A stretch of DNA of 51,002 nucleotides from Kaistella sp. (GTDB lineage: Bacteria; Bacteroidota; Bacteroidia; Flavobacteriales; Weeksellaceae). The DNA lies in the NCBI GenBank assembly GCA_019459085.1, contig JAIBEW010000018.1, positions 1-51,002 on the forward strand. Reading direction: 5' to 3'. Positions 15,237 through 22,783 of this stretch are shown here, in pieces. A program made the position numbers and the translations under genes. A model generated the notes under the pieces. That model did no database searches and was not told the DNA's origin. It worked only from the letters and a program-made list of their open reading frames with translations. Within the stretch, counting starts at the first letter, position 1. Each line of letters starts with the position of its first letter.

Positions 15237-15761
15237 ATGATGAAAAATTATATTTTATTAGCTTGTATGCTGCTAATAGTTAGTAGTTGCAAAAATAATA
15301 TAACGGAGCACAGAGAAAAAAATCTCTATCAAAGCATTGTTAAGGCATATATTGAATATGGAAATTTAGAAAAAGAGGTGGATAAAAAGGAAAATATAAT
15401 AATATTTGGTGCTAATAAAAGCGAAAATACAGATAATGCTTATTGGGTAGATATTGCGTTTGTAAATCCACAACTTTTGTCTGATTTTAAATATTCCAAA
15501 GTGTATGAAATAGAGGGCTATAAATTGATACTTGATGAGTCATCAGATAAATCAACCGAATTGAAAAATTCTTTCAAGGAAACAGAGTATGTAAATTTTA
15601 ATTTGGCAAAAGATTTAATAGACTATAGTCTTAAAAATTGGCATATTACATTGAACTCACAAAATGAAATCATCCGTGTTTCTCCACAACAGGAATCAAT
15701 GGAAATAAAAAATTTGCTTTTGAAAAAAGGAGTAAAATTTAATGATGATTTTGAAGAATAA
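15237..15761 (+). CDS. Predicted lipoprotein of unknown function
   Basis: 174 residues from ATG 15237 (a second ATG follows directly at 15240). This start is preferred over the upstream one at 15108 because MMKNYILLACMLLIVSSCKN is a clean lipoprotein signal with SSC as the lipobox, whereas the extra 43 codons run across a perfect hairpin and look non-coding. The mature part is mixed alpha/beta (ENIIIFGANKSENTDNAYW, KVYEIEGYKLILDES) with no recognised domain. It is the last gene of the AT-rich island, and its size and lipid anchor are compatible with a surface-facing immunity protein. Function unknown. Confidence 0.5.
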   Translation: MMKNYILLACMLLIVSSCKNNITEHREKNLYQSIVKAYIEYGNLEKEVDKKENIIIFGANKSENTDNAYWVDIAFVNPQLLSDFKYSKVYEIEGYKLILDESSDKSTELKNSFKETEYVNFNLAKDLIDYSLKNWHITLNSQNEIIRVSPQQESMEIKNLLLKKGVKFNDDFEE

Positions 15762-15986
15762 TTGATTTTTAATAAACTCAAAAACCACTGTAATTCAATT
15801 GCCTTTTGTGTTTTCGGTTTTCTGTTTTTGTAAGTGAATGTAGAAACACAGCGCCGCAATATTTTTAAACTTTCGGCTTTTAGAAATGTTCAGAAACTAC
15901 CAATCGGAGTATCTTATGTTTTTCAACTTTATAAAAAAATCCCTAGCTTTGTTGGGATATGGCAAACGTATTGCATAACAGCACTT

Positions 15987-16454
15987 ATGATTCAAAAAAC
16001 CCTCTTCCTCATATTCTGTCTTGCCTGTACAGGTTTCGGTGCCCAGTCCAGAGCAGATGCGCTGCTCGGTAAATGGCTCTCCACCGATAGAAACGTAGCC
16101 GTAGAAATTTTTAAAAAAGACGGCGATTACCGCGCAAAAGTCCTCTGGTTCGATGAAACACTCGGAAGCGGCAAACCGCTGAACAGTCGCCACGACACCG
16201 AAAATCCCGATCCTCAACTGCGCAAAAGAAAGATCATCGGCATGAACATCCTCGAAGGTTTGCAGTACAATTCCAAAATGCATTCCTGGGAAAACGGTAA
16301 GATCTACGATGCCTCTTCCGGACGGTATTGGGATTCCGCAGCGAGCATTACCGTAAACGGACTGCTGAAAGTCAGGGGGTTCTGGAAATACAAATGGATC
16401 GGAAAGACGATGACCTTTACCAAAACCAACCTTACCGCATTAAGCAAACTCTAA
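15987..16454 (+). CDS. DUF2147 family exported protein
   Basis: 155 residues from ATG 15987, which gives the signal peptide MIQKTLFLIFCLACTGFGAQ; the frame is open 51 codons upstream without a signal. The mature domain carries LLGKWLSTDRNVAVEIFKK, GSGKPLNSRHDTENPDPQLR, IIGMNILEGLQ and GFWKYKWIGKTMTF, the conserved blocks of DUF2147 (PF09917), a lipocalin-like beta barrel of unknown ligand. The codon use is GC-richer than in the preceding island, so the ordinary chromosome resumes here. The holin-superfamily gene follows 13 bp later and is probably co-transcribed. Confidence 0.8.
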   Translation: MIQKTLFLIFCLACTGFGAQSRADALLGKWLSTDRNVAVEIFKKDGDYRAKVLWFDETLGSGKPLNSRHDTENPDPQLRKRKIIGMNILEGLQYNSKMHSWENGKIYDASSGRYWDSAASITVNGLLKVRGFWKYKWIGKTMTFTKTNLTALSKL

Positions 16455-16467
16455 AAACCATAAAACG

Positions 16468-16812
16468 ATGAATTTAATTATCAGACTTCTTGTAACCGCT
16501 GTTGTCGCGTTCTTTTTGACTAAAATCTTATCCGGCGTGCATATTGACGGTTTTGCCACGGCCCTGATCTTTGCCATTGTCTTGGCAGTCCTGAACATGA
16601 TTGTAACACCGGTTTTAAAGATCCTCGGCTTGCCGCTGACGATCATTACACTCGGGCTTTTTTCCCTCGTCATCAACGCACTCGTGATCCTCATCGCCGA
16701 TTATTTTATTGACGGCATGAACATCGACGGGTTCTGGTGGGCTTTCCTCTTCAGTATTGCACTGTCCGTCATCACCTCATTGCTGGATTCAGTGATCTCA
16801 AAAGCCGACTAA
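16468..16812 (+). CDS. Holin-superfamily IV membrane protein (PF04020)
   Basis: 114 residues forming four hydrophobic helices (LIIRLLVTAVVAFFLTKIL, FATALIFAIVLAVLNMIV, PLTIITLGLFSLVINALVIL, WWAFLFSIALSVITSLL). The PVLKILGLPLTIITLGLFSLVINA block is the signature of the 'Mycobacterial 4 TMS phage holin' family. Despite the name, chromosomal members are common in many bacteria and have no shown lytic role. It lies between DUF2147 and a PH-like membrane protein, in one rightward run. Family call firm; function open. Confidence 0.8.
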   Translation: MNLIIRLLVTAVVAFFLTKILSGVHIDGFATALIFAIVLAVLNMIVTPVLKILGLPLTIITLGLFSLVINALVILIADYFIDGMNIDGFWWAFLFSIALSVITSLLDSVISKAD

Positions 16813-16830
16813 ACTTGTTAAAAATTATTG

Positions 16831-17319
16831 ATGAAAACCTTTCCGACCGCCGGAATGGACCGCACGACCCTGTTGTATACACTGCTGTTTGCCCTGATCT
16901 GCTCAGGAGCCATCATCCTGCCGCTTATATTTTTGGAAGAGGAGGAGGCCGGATTCTTATGGATCCCGACAGTTGTTTTGGTCGCCGCACCCACTTTGGC
17001 ATATCTGCTGATTCCGAAATTGGCTCTAGGTGATGGCAAAGTGATAATTAAAAATACGTTTGTCAAAATCAGTGTTCCGGTGGTAAGCATCACCGGTGTC
17101 GAACGCTATGATAAGGTGGGTTTCAACATCCGCAGCTTCGGGGTGGGTGGATTGTTCGGGTACTTCGGCTACTTCAACGGGAATGATGTCTGGTATGTAA
17201 CGAACATTAAAAAGAAGGTGAAAATCACGATGAAAACAGGTAAAGTCTATATGGTCTCACCGGAGAATCCCGACGCCTTTGTGGCAGAAATCCTGAAGAT
17301 GAAGGCCTCTTTTCCTTAA
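16831..17319 (+). CDS. Two-helix membrane protein with PH-like domain
   Basis: 162 residues from ATG 16831 (a TTG directly before it is the alternative). Two hydrophobic helices at the N-terminus (LLYTLLFALICSGAIILPL and FLWIPTVVLVAAPTLAYL) are followed by a cytoplasmic beta-rich domain (KVIIKNTFVKISVPVVSITGVERYD, WYVTNIKKKVKITMKTGKVY, PDAFVAEI). Two membrane helices followed by a small sheet ending in 'SPENPDAFVAEI' is the layout of bacterial PH-domain proteins. No specific family name is claimed. It lies 18 bp after the holin-superfamily gene. Confidence 0.6.
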   Translation: MKTFPTAGMDRTTLLYTLLFALICSGAIILPLIFLEEEEAGFLWIPTVVLVAAPTLAYLLIPKLALGDGKVIIKNTFVKISVPVVSITGVERYDKVGFNIRSFGVGGLFGYFGYFNGNDVWYVTNIKKKVKITMKTGKVYMVSPENPDAFVAEILKMKASFP

Positions 17320-17324
17320 ACCCC

Positions 17325-17332
17325 TATATTTG
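17325..17332 (+). promoter_or_regulatory. Bacteroidota -7 box TATATTTG
   Basis: A TAnnTTTG match 22 bp before the S9 peptidase start, and just after the stop of the preceding gene. It suggests that the peptidase has its own transcript with a short leader. Confidence 0.55.
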
Positions 17333-17354
17333 TAAGAATCAAATTCTACTTTAA

Positions 17355-19349
17355 ATGAAATTAAAACATACGCTCGTGGCATTGGCTGCGCCTTTTCTGA
17401 TGAATGCACAGCAGGTAATGACGCCAGAAACGCTGTGGGCACTCAATAAACTCGGCGTTACGGCCGTGTCCCCGGACCAGTCCGCGCTTATTTACAGCAT
17501 CGGCAAAACGGATCTGAAGACGGAAAAGAACAATAAAAGCAGTTACTTTTTTAATATTCAAAGTGCGGAATCCACGGGAATCGACCTCGGGAAGAAATCC
17601 CTGATCCAGTGGGATAAAAACGGGATTTACGCACAGGAAGGCGACAGGATTTATCTTTCCAGAGATGCCGGAAAAACATGGGCTGAATTCTACACGATTG
17701 GCGAAGCGGACAATATCGTCATCTCTCCGGACGGAAAAAAAGTGGCCTTCAGCAGACAGGTTCTGGTGGAAAAACTCCTGGGAAAAGACAAATATGCCGA
17801 CGTCCCGAATACCACCGCACACATCTATACCGACCTGAACCACCGCCACTGGGATTATTTTAACGAAGGAAAATACAACCACGTTTTTGTGGTGAATATT
17901 TCGGATAATATTGAAAAAGCCAAAGATTTGCTGGAAGGAAAAGCGTGGGATTCCCCGCAGCGGCCTTTTGGCGGGGCTGAAGATTTTATCTGGAGTCCCG
18001 ATTCCTCGCAGCTGCTCTATGTTACAAAACCATTCAGCGGCGCCGAATATGCGCAGTCAACAAACACGGATATCTTCGCCTACGACCTGAATTCAGGAAC
18101 TACGAGAAACATAACACAAAGCAATAAGGGGTATGATGTATCCCCGAAATTTTCTCCGGACGGAAAGACTTTGTCATGGCAGTCAATGGAAAGAGACGGC
18201 TACGAAGCCGATAAGAACGACGTAAAAATCATGGACTGGAAATCGGGTCAGATCACCAATCTTACCAAAGGCTGGGACGAAAGTGTGGCCGGTGACGTAT
18301 TCTGGGCTCAGGATTCCAAAACGGTCTATTTCACGACGCCTTTCCGCGGAACAAAACAGCTTTTTTCGTTGAATCCTAAAAATTCGCAGATCCGGCAGAT
18401 TACAAAAGGGGATTTTGATGTGAATGAGATTGTTGCTCAGGATAAAAACTCCCTGCTCGTGACCCGGACCGACATGAACCACAATGCCGATCTCTTTTCG
18501 GTGGAGGTAAAAAAAGGTTCGATGAAGCAAGTGACCGACATCAACAGAGAAAATTACGCGAAGATCACGCCCTCCAGAACCGAACTGAAGATGGTGAAAA
18601 CCACCGACGGGAAGGAAATGGGAGTGTGGTTCGTCTATCCGCCGGATTTCGATCCGTCCAAAAAATATCCAACCCTTTTATATTGTCAGGGTGGGCCGCA
18701 GTCGGCGCTCACACAGTTTTTCTCCACGAGATGGAACCTGGCGCTGATTGCAGCGAACGGTTACATCGTGGTGGCGCCAAACCGCCGCGGAATGCCGGGT
18801 TGGGGAACCGCCTGGAATGAAGAAATCTCCAAAGACTGGGGCGGCCAGCCGATGAGGGATTATCTTTCGGCCACCGATTTTGCAAAGACTTTACCGTTTG
18901 TGGATGCGGACCGGATGGGTGCGGTAGGCGCCAGTTACGGTGGTTACAGCGTATTCATGCTGGCTGGGATCCACAACAACCGATTCAAGACCTTCATTTC
19001 CCACGACGGATTGTTTGATATGAAATCCTGGTACGGAACCACTGAAGAACTCTGGTTTGCAAACTGGGACCTCGGAAAACCTACCGACAGACCGCTGCCG
19101 AAAGCATACACCGACTTCAATCCCTCGAATTTTGTCGACAAATGGAACACGCCGATCATGATCATTCAGGGTGGAATTGATTTCCGCGTTTCATACGAAC
19201 AGGGTCAGGAAGCCTTTCAGGCAGCCAGACTTCACGGCCTCAAATCCAAATTCCTCTATTTCCCGAATGAAAACCACTGGGTGCTGAAACCACACAACGC
19301 GTTGGTCTGGCAGCGGGAATTCTTTGGGTGGCTGAAGGAAACACTGTAG
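17355..19349 (+). CDS. S9 family exported prolyl-oligopeptidase-type peptidase
   Basis: 664 residues. The signal peptide MKLKHTLVALAAPFLMNAQ sends it to the periplasm. Residues ~25-400 form a propeller-like sensor part with repeated segments (NIVISPDGKKVAFSRQ, DFIWSPDSSQLLYVTKP, SPKFSPDGKTLSWQSM). The C-terminal alpha/beta-hydrolase domain has the full triad: Ser527 in GASYGGY, Asp609 in GGIDFRVSYEQ, and His641 in ENHWVLKP. It probably releases dipeptides from peptides (dipeptidyl peptidase or acylaminoacyl peptidase type), which suits a proteolytic, amino-acid-using flavobacterium. Exact specificity cannot be read from the sequence. Confidence 0.88.
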   Translation: MKLKHTLVALAAPFLMNAQQVMTPETLWALNKLGVTAVSPDQSALIYSIGKTDLKTEKNNKSSYFFNIQSAESTGIDLGKKSLIQWDKNGIYAQEGDRIYLSRDAGKTWAEFYTIGEADNIVISPDGKKVAFSRQVLVEKLLGKDKYADVPNTTAHIYTDLNHRHWDYFNEGKYNHVFVVNISDNIEKAKDLLEGKAWDSPQRPFGGAEDFIWSPDSSQLLYVTKPFSGAEYAQSTNTDIFAYDLNSGTTRNITQSNKGYDVSPKFSPDGKTLSWQSMERDGYEADKNDVKIMDWKSGQITNLTKGWDESVAGDVFWAQDSKTVYFTTPFRGTKQLFSLNPKNSQIRQITKGDFDVNEIVAQDKNSLLVTRTDMNHNADLFSVEVKKGSMKQVTDINRENYAKITPSRTELKMVKTTDGKEMGVWFVYPPDFDPSKKYPTLLYCQGGPQSALTQFFSTRWNLALIAANGYIVVAPNRRGMPGWGTAWNEEISKDWGGQPMRDYLSATDFAKTLPFVDADRMGAVGASYGGYSVFMLAGIHNNRFKTFISHDGLFDMKSWYGTTEELWFANWDLGKPTDRPLPKAYTDFNPSNFVDKWNTPIMIIQGGIDFRVSYEQGQEAFQAARLHGLKSKFLYFPNENHWVLKPHNALVWQREFFGWLKETL

Positions 19350-19369
19350 AACTACGAAATTTGAATTGC

Positions 19370-19635
19370 GAATGACGAATTTTGAATAATGAGATCCCAT
19401 CATCAATAGGAGCGGGCTTTAGCCTGCGTATGTAATGCATTTTTCCAAATTTTGAATGACGCAATGTGATCATCAATAGAGCGGGCTTTAGCCCGCTTTT
19501 TGATGAATGACGAATTTTGAATAATGATCTCATCATCAATAGGAGCGGGCTTTAGCCCGCTTGCGTAATGCGAATGACGAAATTAAATAACGAAATATGA
19601 CATCAATAGGAGCGGGCTTTAGCCCGCTTTTTTTA
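19370..19635. repeat. Array of four hairpin repeats (GCGGGCTTTAGCCCGC)
   Basis: Four copies of CATCAATAGGAGCGGGCTTTAG followed by CCCGCTT lie at about 19401-19427 (imperfect), 19471-19500, 19534-19562 and 19601-19635. Each forms the stem GCGGGCT-TTA-GCCCGC type hairpin. The spacers also repeat (GAATGACGAATTTTGAATAATG and degenerate forms), giving units of about 65 bp. They fill the whole 330-bp gap between the peptidase and glycosylase genes. The last copy runs into TTTTTTTA and can act as a terminator. Spacer similarity rules out CRISPR. Confidence 0.85.
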
Positions 19636-19679
19636 TTATATTTGAAATGGCTTTAGACAAAACTTAAAACGCAGCTTTA

Positions 19680-20174
19680 ATGCAGAACAGAATTTCCTCC
19701 TTCCCACCCGTAATTTCAAAATCCTCAAAAGTGCTCATCCTGGGATCCGTTCCGGGCGTGAAATCCCTGGAAATGCAGGAATATTATGCGCATCCGCAAA
19801 ACCATTTCTGGAAGATCATGTTCCGCCTTTTTAATGAAGAGGTAACGACGGATTATGCTGAAAAAATGAAGATACTGGATAGAAACAAGGTCGCAGTTTG
19901 GGACGTGATCGATACCTGCGAACGCGACGGCAGCCTGGATACCAGAATCCGGAACGAGGAGCACAACGACATTTTAAAACTCCTGAACGATTATCCGAAT
20001 ATTGAAGCCATCTTCTGCAACGGCCAGAAATCCTATAAAAATCTGAAGAAAATCGTGGGCAAAGATTTTGAAATCCCGGTCTTCGTAATGCCATCTACAA
20101 GTCCTGCATTTGCCGGTATGAAATATGAGGATAAAGTATTAGCTTGGCAAAAAATTTTAAACTTTAATTCATGA
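19680..20174 (+). CDS. DNA-deoxyinosine glycosylase (uracil-DNA glycosylase superfamily)
   Basis: 164 residues. The first motif LILGSVPGVKSLEMQEYYAH followed by PQNHFWKIMF, and the last motif VMPSTSPAF, are those of the hypoxanthine-DNA glycosylase branch of the UDG superfamily. GSxPG lines the base pocket and NHFW is typical of this group. The enzyme removes hypoxanthine (deaminated adenine) from DNA and starts base-excision repair. An intermediate block VAVWDVIDTCERDGSLD is also conserved. The next gene starts inside its stop codon (ATGA). Confidence 0.8.
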   Translation: MQNRISSFPPVISKSSKVLILGSVPGVKSLEMQEYYAHPQNHFWKIMFRLFNEEVTTDYAEKMKILDRNKVAVWDVIDTCERDGSLDTRIRNEEHNDILKLLNDYPNIEAIFCNGQKSYKNLKKIVGKDFEIPVFVMPSTSPAFAGMKYEDKVLAWQKILNFNS

Positions 20175-20830
20175 GGTACTTATTGATATTTTTATTGCTT
20201 AGCGCCACAGTGAAATCGCAGAATTATCATTTTGATTATTTTGTCGAACAGGAATCAAGACTTATCACTGATAAAAAGCACGCGAAAAATCTGCAGTCAT
20301 TTCTTATTAACTCGAAAGAAACCAGTTATCGGTTAGAAATTCACAAATCTGCTGTTGATGGAAGCTATAATGCTGTTTTGAGAGACCGAAAAAGAAAGCA
20401 AATCCATTATTTTAATGCAGATATAATCGAAAAACCAGAACTTAAAATTTCATTTGAATATGTTGAATCACGTCGGAACAAGACCGTCAACCGCTCGACA
20501 TTCAAAAGAGTTGAAGTGAAGAATATTGATGAAAACATCATTGATCTTAAGGTTTTTCAATCGAAAAATTCGAAGATTCCTTTTATGCATACCGTTTTTG
20601 AGATGGTGAAAGCTGATAGAAGCATTTTGTTTTTTTCTCCGCACGAAATGAGTGACGCAGAGGAGAAATTCATCCTTGCTGAAATTCAGAAAAAATTATC
20701 AGTACACTCAGATTTCTTAATTAAAAAATATACTACATTCGTAGATAGTACACCAAAAAATGAAGTTTTGCTAAAATTTCAACCTTTGGATCTGGATCTA
20801 ATCGTTGATGAAATTAAGTGGATTCAATAA
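20171..20830 (+). CDS. Exported hypothetical protein
   Basis: 219 residues with signal peptide MRYLLIFLLLSATVKS. The mature part is mixed, with charged beta-like strands (YRLEIHKSAVDGSYNAVLRDR, INIDLKVFQSKNSK-like blocks) and no cysteines or obvious catalytic residues. No family is recognised. The ATG overlaps the glycosylase stop by four bases (ATGA), so translation is coupled, though an exported protein and a repair enzyme share no obvious task. AT-richer than its neighbours. Confidence 0.55.
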   Translation: MRYLLIFLLLSATVKSQNYHFDYFVEQESRLITDKKHAKNLQSFLINSKETSYRLEIHKSAVDGSYNAVLRDRKRKQIHYFNADIIEKPELKISFEYVESRRNKTVNRSTFKRVEVKNIDENIIDLKVFQSKNSKIPFMHTVFEMVKADRSILFFSPHEMSDAEEKFILAEIQKKLSVHSDFLIKKYTTFVDSTPKNEVLLKFQPLDLDLIVDEIKWIQ

Positions 20831-20998
20831 AAGTAGGGTATAAAAAACAAAATTCATTAAATTTTTCATTGTTTTCCAAAATGCGTTTGTTGGTAACACG
20901 CACCAGTGAGTAACCGCAATGGATCTGATTTCTTTTTGATTTTACCGAGTGGGATTGGAAAGTCTGAATTTCCGATTTTAAGATAAGTGAGGTTTAAC

Positions 20999-21029
20999 TT
21001 GACTTTGCCTCTTTCATAACGTATCTTTG
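20999..21029 (+). promoter_or_regulatory. queA promoter (TTG-N20-TATCTTTG)
   Basis: TTG at 20999-21001 and TATCTTTG at 21022-21029, 20 bp apart, match the flavobacterial TTG-N17-23-TAnnTTTG consensus. The start codon of queA is 35 bp downstream. Confidence 0.65.
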
Positions 21030-21064
21030 CGGATTAATTTTTTTAAATAAAATCCGTAAATTTT

Positions 21065-22114
21065 ATGAAAACATCCGATTTTAATTTCCACTTGCCGGAA
21101 GAACTTCTGGCCGAACACCCTTCAGAACACAGAGACGAAGCCAAATTGATGGTGCTGCACCGCAAAACGCAGACCATTGAACATAAATTATTCAAAGACG
21201 TTGTTGACTATTTCGAGGAAAAAGACCTGTTCATCTTCAACAACACCAAAGTTTTCCCGGCTAGACTGTACGGAAACAAAGAGAAAACAGGCGCCAAAAT
21301 CGAGGTTTTCCTTTTAAGGGAACTCGATAAGGAAACACGCGTTTGGGACGTGTTGGTGGATCCAGCCAGAAAAATCAGAATCGGCAATAAATTATTCTTT
21401 ACCGAAGACGAATCTTTGGTGGCGGAAGTCATTGACAATACCACCTCAAGAGGAAGAACATTGAGATTTCTGTACGACGGTTCATACGAAGAATTCCGTG
21501 CGAAATTAAAGGAACTCGGCGAAACACCGCTTCCGAAATACATCAAAAGAGCCGTGGAACCTGAAGATACGGAACGTTACCAGACGATTTATGCGAAACA
21601 CGAAGGAGCAGTAGCAGCGCCGACTGCAGGTCTGCATTTCTCGAAACATCTGATGAAAAGACTCGAGATCAAAGGAATCGATTTTGCAGAAGTGACGCTT
21701 CACGTAGGCTTGGGAACCTTCAACCCGATTGAAGTGGAAGATTTGAGCAAACACAAAATGGAATCTGAGGAAGCCATCATCGACCAGAAAAATGCCGACA
21801 TCATCAACAAGGCTGTTGAAGAGCAGAGAAGAGTAGTGGCGGTAGGTACAACAACAATGAGGGCTTTGGAAACTTCGGTTTCTTCCAACAGAAAAATCGG
21901 ACCTTACCACGGCTGGACGAATAAATTTATTTTCCCTCCGCATGATTTCGGAGTTGCCAACGCAATGATCACGAATTTCCACACCCCAAAATCAACGCTC
22001 ATGATGATGATCGCTGCGTTTGCCGGAAAAGATTTCCTGATGCATGCCTACGAAGAAGCCATCAAGCATGAATACAAGTTCTATTCGTACGGTGACGCAA
22101 TGCTGATTCTGTAA
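21065..22114 (+). CDS. queA: S-adenosylmethionine:tRNA ribosyltransferase-isomerase
   Basis: 349 residues, the usual length for QueA. It transfers and rearranges the ribosyl part of S-adenosylmethionine onto preQ1 in tRNA, forming epoxyqueuosine at the wobble position. Conserved blocks: [20 protein letters not shown] at the start, [54 protein letters not shown], and the ending [10 protein letters not shown]. It has its own promoter. The 22-bp inverted repeat enclosing the four-helix-bundle gene begins four bases after the stop. Confidence 0.95.
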   Translation: MKTSDFNFHLPEELLAEHPSEHRDEAKLMVLHRKTQTIEHKLFKDVVDYFEEKDLFIFNNTKVFPARLYGNKEKTGAKIEVFLLRELDKETRVWDVLVDPARKIRIGNKLFFTEDESLVAEVIDNTTSRGRTLRFLYDGSYEEFRAKLKELGETPLPKYIKRAVEPEDTERYQTIYAKHEGAVAAPTAGLHFSKHLMKRLEIKGIDFAEVTLHVGLGTFNPIEVEDLSKHKMESEEAIIDQKNADIINKAVEEQRRVVAVGTTTMRALETSVSSNRKIGPYHGWTNKFIFPPHDFGVANAMITNFHTPKSTLMMMIAAFAGKDFLMHAYEEAIKHEYKFYSYGDAMLIL

Positions 22115-22118
22115 GAAT

Positions 22119-22749
22119 CAGGTAAAAAGTAAAAAGAGCCAGCTGAAGTGATGGTATAAGGTAAAAGTTTAATTTTATTATTAAATTTTTAAACATGAAA
22201 AACAATGATTTATTAGACCGGACTTTTGTGTTTGGTGTTGATTGTTTAAAGTTTTTAAGAAACCTTCCAAATGATCCTGAATACAGATTAATCCGTTTCC
22301 AGCTTGGAAAATCTGCTACTTCACTTGGTGCTAATTACGAAGAATCTCAGGCTGGTTCATCCAGAGCAGATTTTAAAAATAAAGTCAGGATTTCTTTGCG
22401 GGAAACCAGAGAATCCAATTATTGGCTACGGGTCATCAGAGCGCTTGATGATCATCCTAATAAGGCTTTGGAAAAGTTGATAACTGAGAGTATAGAACTT
22501 AAAAATATTTTTGGGGCCATCGTAAATAACACAAAACTTTAAAACATGGTTCTTTTTACTTTTTACCTGGCTCTTCGCCCATGAAAGACATCCACATCTT
22601 TTATTAGCTGCGGGTTATCATAGCAATTGATGATCATCCTGATGAAACATTGGAAAGGCTTAAATGAAAGTATAGAACTCAAAAATATTTTTGGAGCCCT
22701 CATAAATAACACAAAGCTTTAAAACATGGCTCTTTTTACTTTTTACCTG
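22119..22749. mobile_element. Small element with perfect 22-bp inverted repeats around a four-helix-bundle gene
   Basis: The left end (22119-22140, beginning CAGGTAAAAAGT) is the exact reverse complement of 22728-22749 (ending TTTTTACCTG). A third copy at 22549-22570 matches with one mismatch. Between them lies a single gene (22195-22542). Matching inverted ends around a single cargo gene are what a small non-autonomous mobile element would show. No transposase is present and no target-site duplication is obvious. Mobility is inferred. Confidence 0.5.
22195..22542 (+). CDS. Four helix bundle protein (23S rRNA intervening-sequence protein family)
   Basis: 115 residues. The pattern FVFGVDCLKFLRNLPND, LGKSATSLGANYEESQAGSS, FKNKVRISLRETRESNYWL and LEKLITESIELKNIFGAIV is typical of TIGR02436 / PF05635. 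This family was first found in intervening sequences of 23S rRNA and is related to Avd of diversity-generating retroelements. It forms pentamers of four-helix bundles that bind nucleic acid. Its chromosomal role is unknown. Here it sits alone between queA and rlmN, enclosed by inverted repeats, and its 3' end has been duplicated downstream. Confidence 0.85.
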   Translation: MKNNDLLDRTFVFGVDCLKFLRNLPNDPEYRLIRFQLGKSATSLGANYEESQAGSSRADFKNKVRISLRETRESNYWLRVIRALDDHPNKALEKLITESIELKNIFGAIVNNTKL

Positions 22750-22783
22750 GCTCTTCACCCATTATGAAAGACATCCGCACCTT
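22421..22783. repeat. ~182-bp tandem duplication with a remnant of the rlmN start
   Basis: 22421-22600 and 22603-22783 are diverged copies offset by about 182 bp. Each contains the 3' end of the four-helix gene (GATGATCATCC, AAAAATATTTTTGG, AAATAACACAAA), the TTTTTACTTTTTACCTGG arm, and the first bases of rlmN (ATGAAAGACATCC). Only the first copy carries a working gene end and only the second a working rlmN start; the first copy's rlmN start runs into a stop after eight codons. Confidence 0.85.

Noticed and set aside
16468-16812. Holin-superfamily gene as sign of a prophage
   Set aside because: PF04020 members are common chromosomal genes, and the neighbours (DUF2147, PH-like protein) are ordinary; no phage genes are adjacent.
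19401-19635. Repeats with regular spacing that could suggest a CRISPR array
   Set aside because: The 'spacers' are degenerate copies of one another, the repeat is a short hairpin, and no cas genes are present.
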